Assembly (NCBI GenBank): GCA_964619405.1
Contig: CAZUCF010000010.1
Coordinates: forward strand, 1-30,414
Source: JABIDZ01 sp964619405
GTDB taxonomy: Archaea; Iainarchaeota; Iainarchaeia; Iainarchaeales; JAAZKV01
Reading direction: 5' to 3'
Length of the DNA stretch: 30,414 nt
Of the stretch, positions 23,262 to 29,060 are shown piece by piece. A model generated the notes under the pieces. It searched no databases. It was given only the letters and a program-made list of their open reading frames with translations, and was not told the origin of the DNA. Both the position numbers and the translations under genes were made by a program. Each line of letters starts with the position of its first letter. Position 1 is the stretch's first letter.

Positions 23262-23484
23262 TTATTTCATCCTCTGATAATTTGTTTTTAACTTCGCTTC
23301 GTAGTTTTCTGAATTCTTTTATCATTTCACTACTATTCATTTTTTTTAGAATTATTGTCTCAGTATTTAAAGGAACTACTGTGAATAAAGAATCCTTGCC
23401 ACTATTTGTAAATTCTCTAATGTGTTTTGGTATTAGTAACTGTCCCTTAGTTGACATTCTTGTTGTTTCAATTATTGTTTCCAT
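23236..23484 (-). CDS. AbrB/SpoVT-type antitoxin
   Basis: 82 residues. TTRMSTKGQLLIPKHIREFT is the swapped-hairpin AbrB DNA-binding signature, followed by a FTVVPLNTETIILKKM strand and a helical tail (LRSEVKNKLSEDEINEIIHK) that would bind the PIN toxin. A GGTGAT Shine-Dalgarno precedes the ATG. Confidence 0.9.
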   Translation of the reverse strand: METIIETTRMSTKGQLLIPKHIREFTNSGKDSLFTVVPLNTETIILKKMNSSEMIKEFRKLRSEVKNKLSEDEINEIIHKVR

Positions 23485-23591
23485 TAATTATCACCATTTA
23501 TATTGGTGCTGAACTAGTATTTAATAATTCCTACAAGTAAGAATTTAATAAAAGTTACTGTGATTGCGCGATTTTGAGAAATAAGAGGGAA

Positions 23592-23767
23592 TCCCCCCTC
23601 CCAGAATTGCACCGGGGATCTCTCGGTTGCCGGCGATCCGGCAGCGATCGTGCACCTTCGGTAGCACTTTTTTTGCTAACGAAAATGTTTTCAAACTGCT
23701 TGTGTTAGGTTTCCCTAATATTCTAGATTTCTACAGCCAAGCGTTCTAGCTACTAAACTAAGGGGGG
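23592..23767 (-). tRNA. tRNA-Tyr (GTA) with 103-nt intron; anchor of the cassette array
   Basis: Acceptor CCCCCCT/AGGGGGG, discriminator A. D-arm GTTT-AGTAGCTA-GAAC. Anticodon stem CTTGG/CCGAG (one GU), loop CTGTAGA with anticodon GTA. T-arm CCCGG-TGCAATT-CTGGG. The intron at 23628-23730 lies between 37 and 38. Its junction helix is weak (CTGT against CCGG). Mature length 73 nt. Two tertiary positions are odd: the T-loop has G at 55 and the D-loop has GC where GG (18-19) is expected. The 3' half (23592-23627) is the sequence repeated through the cassette array downstream. Confidence 0.9.
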
Positions 23768-23790
23768 ATAAGGTGCTTTGCTTTCTTGTC

Positions 23791-23800
23791 CTTATTAAAG
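23791..23800 (-). promoter_or_regulatory. TATA box of tRNA-Tyr
   Basis: CTTTAATAAG on the minus strand, centred about 28 bp before the tRNA 5' end. Confidence 0.5.
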
Positions 23801-23844
23801 AGTGAAAGAAGAGTCTTTTTAAAAGTTTAGTTGGAGTTTAAAAA

Positions 23845-24126
23845 TTACTCGTTTAGCTCTTCTTCTACTTCTTCTTTTCCTTTCTCTAATTCTTTTACTT
23901 GTTCTTTGTCTATTTGTAGTAACAAGTATTGAAATTCTCCAACGTGTGTTTTTTCTTCTTTTGCAACATCAAGCAAGATTTTTTTAATATCCTTGCTCTC
24001 TGCTTGTGCGGCCATTTGTTCGTACAAATTAATTGCGTCTAGTTCAGCGATTATTGCTGCTCTTAATATTTCTGCGTCAACATTTCCTATAATTTTTCTT
24101 GGTATTTCTGATAACATTTTTAACAC
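23845..24126 (-). CDS. Encapsulin-type ferritin-like protein (EncFtn)
   Basis: 93 residues, two long helices. RAAIIAELDAINLYEQMAAQ, then ILLDVAKEEKTHVGEFQYLL closely follow the ferritin-like domain that in Pyrococcus is fused to the encapsulin shell. Glu28, Glu58 and His61 have the 30- and 3-residue spacing of the EncFtn ferroxidase site. Such proteins assemble as open decamers, oxidise iron, and normally work inside an encapsulin nanocompartment. No encapsulin gene is in the window and the C-terminus is only an acidic tail (EEVEEELNE). A Shine-Dalgarno GAGGTG and a TTTAAATATAA upstream support the start. Confidence 0.85.
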   Translation of the reverse strand: MLKMLSEIPRKIIGNVDAEILRAAIIAELDAINLYEQMAAQAESKDIKKILLDVAKEEKTHVGEFQYLLLQIDKEQVKELEKGKEEVEEELNE

Positions 24127-24180
24127 CTCAATATAAGTATTGTTTTTTTATATTTAAATCTATTTTTAAAAAAAAGTTTA

Positions 24181-24203
24181 AGAACAAGCAAAAAGCTTGT
24201 TCT
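24181..24203 (-). terminator. Hairpin terminator
   Basis: AGAACAAGC/GCTTGTTCT, 5-nt loop, followed on the minus strand by AAACTTTTTTTT. It ends transcription of the secreted protein at 24216. Confidence 0.8.
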
Positions 24204-24215
24204 CTTTTTAGTTAT

Positions 24216-25490
24216 TTATTGTTGTCCTATTCCAAATAGACTTAAAAGCATGTTAATGAATTGTTGGATTATGTTTATTGTTGAAACACACTTGCCATCG
24301 TTACATTCATTGCTTGTGCATTCGTAGTTTTCATTACATTGTAATCCAATTTCTTTTTGTGTTTTTTCTTCTAATACAATTGAACAAAAAACAGGTTCAT
24401 TGTCTTCGTTTAAGAAACGATTACCAATTTTGTAGCAATAATCTCCTGAAACACAACCTATACATTCTCCTGCATAAATTGTTTCATTAGTCCCATATTT
24501 TTTTACTTCTTTTGTATCTGCACAAAAACCATCTAAACAAATTAATTTGTCAAGACATTCATAATGTTCGTTACAAGTTTCTTCTTCTTTTTTTTGTTCT
24601 TTTATTTCTTTTTGAGTTGAACAATATGCTGGTTTGTTGTCGTCATTTGTTAGTTTACTACCTATTCCGTAACAAACTTCGCCTATTAAACAAGCTTCAC
24701 AATCTTTTCCGTAGATATTTTTTCCAGTTTCATTATCTAATACTTTTCGCATATCTAAACAAGTGTTTTCAACACAAGTCAAATATGAATGACACTGGTA
24801 ATCGTCCATGCATTGTCCATTTGAAAAAATTTGGTTTTCAACTTTTTTTTCTATTGAACAATATTTTGATTTGTTGTCAATGCCATCAAAAACAGATGCT
24901 ACTGAATAACACTTTCCAGTATAAATACATCCTATGCATTCATTTGCTTTTATTGTTTTACCTGAATCAACATCAATTATATCTTTGAATTCCCATGTAC
25001 CATTTACGCAGTTTTTGTATTCATCAGTGTATCCTTCAATACATGATCTTTTAACATCGATTCTAAACGTAGATAATTCATTCCAACTACTGTATTTTTC
25101 TTTTATATTAAAGTATCGTGTTTGATCAGAAGTTATATTGAAAGAAACACTTGTTTTTGTGCCTCCATCTTTTAATGAACCACTTGGTGAAGCACCAAGA
25201 ATCTCTTTAAATTCTTCATCTAATGTGGATGTGTAAAAATATGGTGGCTTGAGACTATTTTTACTAGACATTTCTAAACAAGTTAAACTAAGTTCTATAC
25301 TTTCTCCTTTTAACAAGTCAACTTTGTAAACCGCTTGCTCTTCACCAACAAGCATAAAATTATCAGAATATTCATTGTTAGTGAATTCAATAATTTTGGG
25401 TGTATCAAAGCTTTTTCCTACTTCAGCAAAAGAAACACTCATCAAAAATATAAGTGCAATAATGCTTAACATATTTATTTTCTTAATCAT
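24216..25490 (-). CDS. Secreted Cys-rich protein with repeated modules
   Basis: 424 residues with a signal peptide (MLSIIALIFLMSVSFAEVGK region). Residues about 30-150 form a beta-rich domain. The rest is three similar modules, each with 'GKxCxxCxxGxxCYxIGxxxxxxxNxPxYCS' followed by 'CxxxYxCxxxLxCxxxxC'. The pattern is of disulfide-rich extracellular repeats. A weak C-terminal hydrophobic stretch (FINMLLSLFGIGQQ) might anchor it. No known family. A hairpin terminator follows. Confidence 0.75.
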   Translation of the reverse strand: MIKKINMLSIIALIFLMSVSFAEVGKSFDTPKIIEFTNNEYSDNFMLVGEEQAVYKVDLLKGESIELSLTCLEMSSKNSLKPPYFYTSTLDEEFKEILGASPSGSLKDGGTKTSVSFNITSDQTRYFNIKEKYSSWNELSTFRIDVKRSCIEGYTDEYKNCVNGTWEFKDIIDVDSGKTIKANECIGCIYTGKCYSVASVFDGIDNKSKYCSIEKKVENQIFSNGQCMDDYQCHSYLTCVENTCLDMRKVLDNETGKNIYGKDCEACLIGEVCYGIGSKLTNDDNKPAYCSTQKEIKEQKKEEETCNEHYECLDKLICLDGFCADTKEVKKYGTNETIYAGECIGCVSGDYCYKIGNRFLNEDNEPVFCSIVLEEKTQKEIGLQCNENYECTSNECNDGKCVSTINIIQQFINMLLSLFGIGQQ

Positions 25491-25577
25491 TTAAAATCCC
25501 CCGATTTTTTTGAAATAGTAAAGTAAATTCTATATTAAAATGTTTGTGTTTAGGATATTATTTTTTTTAAAAAAAGA

Positions 25578-25602
25578 AAAAAAGGGTTTTTAGCCCTTTT
25601 TT
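25578..25602 (-). terminator. Hairpin terminator overlapping the lipoprotein stop
   Basis: AAAAAAGGG/CCCTTTTTT with a short TTTTTAG loop, usable in either direction. It overlaps the last base pairs of the 25601 gene. Confidence 0.75.
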
Positions 25603-25846
25603 AAATCATTTCTCCTATTTCTATTTCTTCGTTTTCATCAATAATCTCGTCTTCTATGCTCTCATTAATGTTTTGTTCTGTTGCAATCATTTCTCCGATT
25701 TCGATTTCTTCATCATCTATTATTAGTGAATCAATTTCGTTATCAATATCGTCTTCGTTTTCATTAGTTTCATTTTCGTTAATTGTGCATCCTACAAATA
25801 TTAGTAAGAGGAAAAATAGTGTAATTATTATTATTTTTGTTTTCAT
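25601..25846 (-). CDS. Small acidic lipoprotein
   Basis: 81 residues. Signal peptide with lipobox LIFVGC (Cys20), then an extremely acidic tail that ends with two copies of EEIEIGEMI. It starts 9 bp after the upstream gene's stop with a Shine-Dalgarno AGGTGA, so it is in an operon with the 25855 gene. Possibly a cation-binding or spacer lipoprotein. Function unknown. Confidence 0.6.
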   Translation of the reverse strand: MKTKIIIITLFFLLLIFVGCTINENETNENEDDIDNEIDSLIIDDEEIEIGEMIATEQNINESIEDEIIDENEEIEIGEMI

Positions 25847-25854
25847 TCAATCAC

Positions 25855-26685
25855 CTATTTCCCATTACCTTTTCTAGAACCATTCATTCCTTTTTGCATT
25901 CTTTCTGCTCGTTGTATTTCTAATTCTTGGTATTGTTCTAATCCGTTGTTTTTTGCTTGTTCAATTAATGCTTTTTCAGATATTATTCTCTTGTTTGCTT
26001 GTTCTTTTACCATTGTCCATGCATTAATTTTTTCTTGTTGGTTTAATTGATTGTATATTTTTCCAACTTGTGCTTTTATTTGTGTTTTTGTAATGTTACC
26101 GTCTCTTATTTGTTGGGCTAATTCGTTATTGTTTTTATTCATTTTTTGTAACATACTTTGTATTTGTTCTGCGTTGTGCTCGTTTATCTTGTTTCTTATT
26201 CTTTCTCTTATTTGGGCTAATTCATTACCATCAAATTGGGTTGCTTCGTTTCTTATTCTTATTCTCTCTTCTACTGGTATTGTTAGTGTTGTTTCTGTTT
26301 TGAATTCTTGTGTTATTGTTATTGCTTGTTTTTTCATTGCAACGAAATCTGCAACTAAAATATTTTTGTCTTTTCCTTCTATTTCGTATGCTTTTACTTT
26401 TTCTAACAGTGCTTTTAATTCGTCTAAAAGGTTTTCAGCATTTGTTGTATCAAATTCTGGGTTATTTGTTTTCAAGTAATCTATTACTTTTTCTCCTGTT
26501 AGAATATTCCTTGTAATACTTTTTTCTAATTGCATTAATCTTACTTCTGCGCCATTCGTATTATTGAAGGCTCTTATTTCTTGGGCTGTTTTTGCGTCAA
26601 TAAATTCTTCTGTTTCAGCAAAAACGCTTGGTATTAATCCAATAATTAATAATGCTATCATTATCAATCCGATTTTCTTAATCAT
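25855..26685 (-). CDS. Secreted helical (coiled-coil) envelope protein
   Basis: 276 residues with a cleaved signal peptide (MIKKIGLIMIALLIIGLIPS, then VFAETE). The mature protein is almost all charged helix, rich in Gln, Asn, Lys and Glu (RIRNKINEHNAEQIQSMLQK and similar), with no cysteines. It may be an extracytoplasmic coiled-coil or chaperone-like protein. A hairpin directly abuts a perfect Shine-Dalgarno AAGGAGG upstream. First gene of a two-gene operon with the acidic lipoprotein. Confidence 0.65.
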   Translation of the reverse strand: MIKKIGLIMIALLIIGLIPSVFAETEEFIDAKTAQEIRAFNNTNGAEVRLMQLEKSITRNILTGEKVIDYLKTNNPEFDTTNAENLLDELKALLEKVKAYEIEGKDKNILVADFVAMKKQAITITQEFKTETTLTIPVEERIRIRNEATQFDGNELAQIRERIRNKINEHNAEQIQSMLQKMNKNNNELAQQIRDGNITKTQIKAQVGKIYNQLNQQEKINAWTMVKEQANKRIISEKALIEQAKNNGLEQYQELEIQRAERMQKGMNGSRKGNGK

Positions 26686-26699
26686 TTTTATTCCTCCTT

Positions 26700-26717
26700 A
26701 TTGCTTTTGAAAGCAAT
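26700..26717 (-). promoter_or_regulatory. 5'-UTR hairpin touching the Shine-Dalgarno
   Basis: ATTGCTTT/AAAGCAAT with a 2-nt loop lies immediately before AAGGAGG of the 25855-26685 gene. It has no following T-run, so translation control or mRNA protection is more likely than termination. Confidence 0.45.
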
Positions 26718-26727
26718 TCTATACTAA

Positions 26728-26780
26728 TTGTGGCGGAACAACTATTATGTATTGTGCGGAACAAGTAGGAACAACTATTA
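26728..26780 (-). promoter_or_regulatory. Three direct GGAACAA repeats, candidate operator
   Basis: ATTGTGGCGGAACAACTATT, then ATTGTGCGGAACAAGTA, then GGAACAACTATT follow one another in the spacer before the envelope operon. They lie just upstream of a TATA-like TTAGTATAG. The neighbouring gene encodes a membrane-anchored winged-helix regulator. Confidence 0.45.
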
Positions 26781-26782
26781 AT

Positions 26783-26886
26783 TTTTTTTATTGTTGTTAG
26801 AATTATTAGTTTTTTTTATTGTTGTTATAATTATTAGTTTTTTTTATTGTTGTTATAATTATTAGTTTTTTTTCTTATTGTTATTA
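26783..26886. repeat. 28-bp tandem repeat, about 3.5 copies
   Basis: Unit TTTTTTTTATTGTTGTTATA plus ATTATTAG, repeated from about 26783. It covers the 3' end of the winged-helix gene (encoding the NNYNNNKKN tail) and continues beyond its stop codon. Because 28 is not a multiple of three, each extra unit shifts frame, so changes in copy number would alter only the tail. Confidence 0.8.
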
Positions 26887-27577
26887 GCATTGTCATTCCT
26901 TTTCTTTCTTTTTTTATTATGTCTTTTTTTTCTAGGGTTTTTAAGTTTCTTGAAATCGCTGCTTTTGAGTAATTTAATTTTTTTTGTATTTCTGATTGAA
27001 TTATTTGTCCATTATTTTCTTCTATTAAATTCATTATTTCTAATTGTCGTTCTGTTAAAGCTGCTTTATTATAAAAAAATTTTTCATTATTTTTGTTTTT
27101 ATCTTTTTTTTTACCAATTAAAAAAAATGTGCTTATTGTAATTAAAAAAATTATAATAATTATTATTGGAAAAAAAAAGTTTAAACTATTTAATGGTTTT
27201 ATTATATAATTTATTTTTATTTGTAATAAAGAATTATTTCCAAAACCAATTATACTAATTCTATTATTGTTTGTTGTTATTCTGTAATTGCTTTGAGTCT
27301 CAATTTTTTGTATTTCAGTATTTTCGGGAAAAACTATTTCGTAAACAAATTCGGAAAAAACTTCTTTTGAATCAAAATCAAAAATCCATTTTTCTCCTTG
27401 TTTTGAAGTGTATTCTTGTGTTGTTTTATTTAATTCAAAATAATTAGTTGTTCCGTTTAATTCAGTGCTTCCATCTTGGTTTACAATTATTGTTAGGTCA
27501 GCGTAATAATCTTCTGAAAAAACAATTGTTGAGCAAAAAATTATCATTATTAAAACAATAATTTTTTTTGTAATCAT
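26834..27577 (-). CDS. Membrane-anchored winged-helix regulator with extracytoplasmic sensor domain
   Basis: 247 residues. A signal-like N-terminus (KKIIVLIMIIFCSTIVFSED) is followed by a beta-rich outer domain (about 25-130), a membrane segment (NFFFPIIIIIIFLITISTFF, about 133-155), and a cytoplasmic MarR-like winged helix. The winged helix reads LTERQLEIMNLIEENNGQII, then QKKLNYSKAAISRNLKTLEK. This one-component transmembrane layout is common in archaea. It would read an envelope signal and bind DNA. The Asn/Lys tail is made by a tandem repeat. Its likely target is the envelope operon just downstream, which carries repeated GGAACAA motifs. Confidence 0.8.
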   Translation of the reverse strand: MITKKIIVLIMIIFCSTIVFSEDYYADLTIIVNQDGSTELNGTTNYFELNKTTQEYTSKQGEKWIFDFDSKEVFSEFVYEIVFPENTEIQKIETQSNYRITTNNNRISIIGFGNNSLLQIKINYIIKPLNSLNFFFPIIIIIIFLITISTFFLIGKKKDKNKNNEKFFYNKAALTERQLEIMNLIEENNGQIIQSEIQKKLNYSKAAISRNLKTLEKKDIIKKERKGMTMLITIRKKTNNYNNNKKN

Positions 27578-27611
27578 ATTGTTATTAGTTCTTTTCTTCT
27601 TAAATAACTAT

Positions 27612-28460
27612 TCACTTGTTATTTTTTGTTTTCAATTTCGAACAAATCATTGGCCAAATTAGTGTAATAAATATTCCTCCTAAAAAGAATAGTGTTCCGC
27701 TCAGAATTCCTTCTGTTTTTGTTGCACTCAAACCAATTAAACCAAAAATAATTGTTCCTATTAACAAAAGTATTTTGTTGTTCGCCAAGTTTATTTTTAG
27801 TTCTAAGTTTTTGTATGCAAAGTAACCAGTGAAATAACCTAGTAGTGCTAGTGACAATAACATTGAATCAGGAAGTATTAATGTTAGAATTATTGTTATC
27901 AAAAATAATCCAATAATTATTTTTTCTTTATTTATTTTTGTTATTTTTAATTCTGTTTTAACAATTTTTTTTTCTAACTTTAAAACTAGTTTTCCAATTA
28001 AATAACCTAATAGGACTCCTATTATTACATCGCTAACATAATGTACTCCCAAATATATTCTTGATAATGCTGTCAAAAAAACCAATATTATGTATAAGAC
28101 TTTTTGTTTGGTTTTAACTTTTTTTTCAAAAAAAGAGTATATTGCTGTTATTGTTGATGAGTGTCCTGATGGGAAAGAATAATTTGTTGTTGTTTCCTCT
28201 AATTGTAATATGCTTGGCCTTGGCCTGCTTACAAAAACTTTTATTATTCCAACGATTAAAGCATTAAAAAGTATTATTGTTGCTATTAGCACTGATTTTT
28301 TTTCTTTTCCCAACCAGAATAACCATGCTGATATAACAAACCATAATACTGGGTTACCTAATTGTGTTATTATTAAAAAAATAAAGTCAAGTATTGGTGT
28401 TGAATAACTTTGCAAGAAAATATTTATTGTTAGTTCTCCAACAAATAATTCACCAATCAT
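27612..28460 (-). CDS. PAP2-family membrane phosphatase
   Basis: 282 residues with several membrane helices. The three PAP2 motifs are present: KVFVSRPRP (74-82), PSGH (97-100, acid/base His) and SRIYLGVHYVSD (133-144, nucleophile His140). Likely substrates are lipid phosphates such as isoprenyl or undecaprenyl-type pyrophosphates outside the membrane. About 100 extra C-terminal residues form further helices of unknown role. It sits between the winged-helix gene and the DUF2666-like gene, all on the minus strand with short spacers. Confidence 0.92.
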   Translation of the reverse strand: MIGELFVGELTINIFLQSYSTPILDFIFLIITQLGNPVLWFVISAWLFWLGKEKKSVLIATIILFNALIVGIIKVFVSRPRPSILQLEETTTNYSFPSGHSSTITAIYSFFEKKVKTKQKVLYIILVFLTALSRIYLGVHYVSDVIIGVLLGYLIGKLVLKLEKKIVKTELKITKINKEKIIIGLFLITIILTLILPDSMLLSLALLGYFTGYFAYKNLELKINLANNKILLLIGTIIFGLIGLSATKTEGILSGTLFFLGGIFITLIWPMICSKLKTKNNK

Positions 28461-28475
28461 ACAACCACTTTACAC

Positions 28476-28931
28476 TCAAGCTTTTTTTGCACTAGCTTTC
28501 TTTGCTCTTTTTAGAGTTGAAATATCTGCTTCACTATAATTAACTAGTATCCCGCATTCCTTCAAAACTTTTTTTGTCGCATAAATCTTGCATAATTGTA
28601 TTAACTCTTTTTGTACTGGGCCACTAAACTTTTCTAGCTTGCAAATATCATTAATCACTTTTCCAACTTGTTTTGAATTAACTTCTTCTATTGCTCTTGT
28701 AGAATCACCTTTTCCAAGCGCAAGAGTTTTTATTGCGTTATCAACTTTTTCTAGTTCAACAACTTTTCTTAAATTTGATTCAATTTTCCCATCAGTACTA
28801 TAAGTTAATGAGGCCAAGAATTCTGCTATTACTAATGGTTCTGTAATACTAGTAATAGTAATTTTTTTTATTACTCTCCAATCCTCGTAATTCGCTATAA
28901 ATTGTATTTGTCCATCAACCAAAAAAACCAC
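28476..28931 (-). CDS. DUF2666-like archaeal protein
   Basis: About 151 residues, soluble. IQFIANYEDWRVIKKITI and PLVIAEFLASLTYSTDGKIE resemble the repeated module of archaeal DUF2666 proteins, as I remember them. The C-terminus is basic (LKRAKKASAKKA), suggesting nucleic-acid contact. The open frame begins at a GTG (28931). A TTG nine bases later (MVDGQIQFIANYEDW) has a better-placed Shine-Dalgarno AGGTGG and may be the true start. Function unknown. Confidence 0.55.
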   Translation of the reverse strand: MVFLVDGQIQFIANYEDWRVIKKITITSITEPLVIAEFLASLTYSTDGKIESNLRKVVELEKVDNAIKTLALGKGDSTRAIEEVNSKQVGKVINDICKLEKFSGPVQKELIQLCKIYATKKVLKECGILVNYSEADISTLKRAKKASAKKA

Positions 28932-29060
28932 CTTCTTATTTTCATAGATTAAGAATTAAATCATTTATAAAAGTTGTTATAACTCATATAAATTTATAAT
29001 TTGTCAATATTTTTTTATTCTAGTTGGGTTAAATGTGCTTGGGTTATTGAACAATAAATT

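Larger units (their letters stand above)
15850..23627 (-). mobile_element. tRNA-Tyr-anchored, integron-like array of toxin-antitoxin cassettes
   Basis: About 7.8 kb holding nine gene cassettes, all on the minus strand, downstream of the 3' end of tRNA-Tyr. Eight repeats resembling the tRNA-Tyr 3' half separate them (16425, 17592, 18663, 19851, 20408, 21494, 22059 and 22775), all in the same orientation as the tRNA. Most begin 2-13 bp after a cassette's stop codon. Cassettes in order from the tRNA: AbrB/PIN, DUF2683/RelE, HicBA, Fic, HicBA, Doc-like Fic, DUF2683/RelE plus a broken membrane gene, a lipoprotein, and MazEF-like. No recombinase gene is inside. That this is a mobile cassette system is an inference from the repeats, the common orientation and the duplicated HicBA cassette. 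Confidence 0.7.

Noticed and set aside
16425..23627. CRISPR array
   Set aside because: The repeats are 50-75 bp, diverged, and 0.5-1.2 kb apart with genes between them. No short uniform spacers and no cas genes.
23628..23730. Box C/D guide RNA in the tRNA-Tyr intron
   Set aside because: No convincing C (RTGATGA) and D (CTGA) box pairs found by eye.
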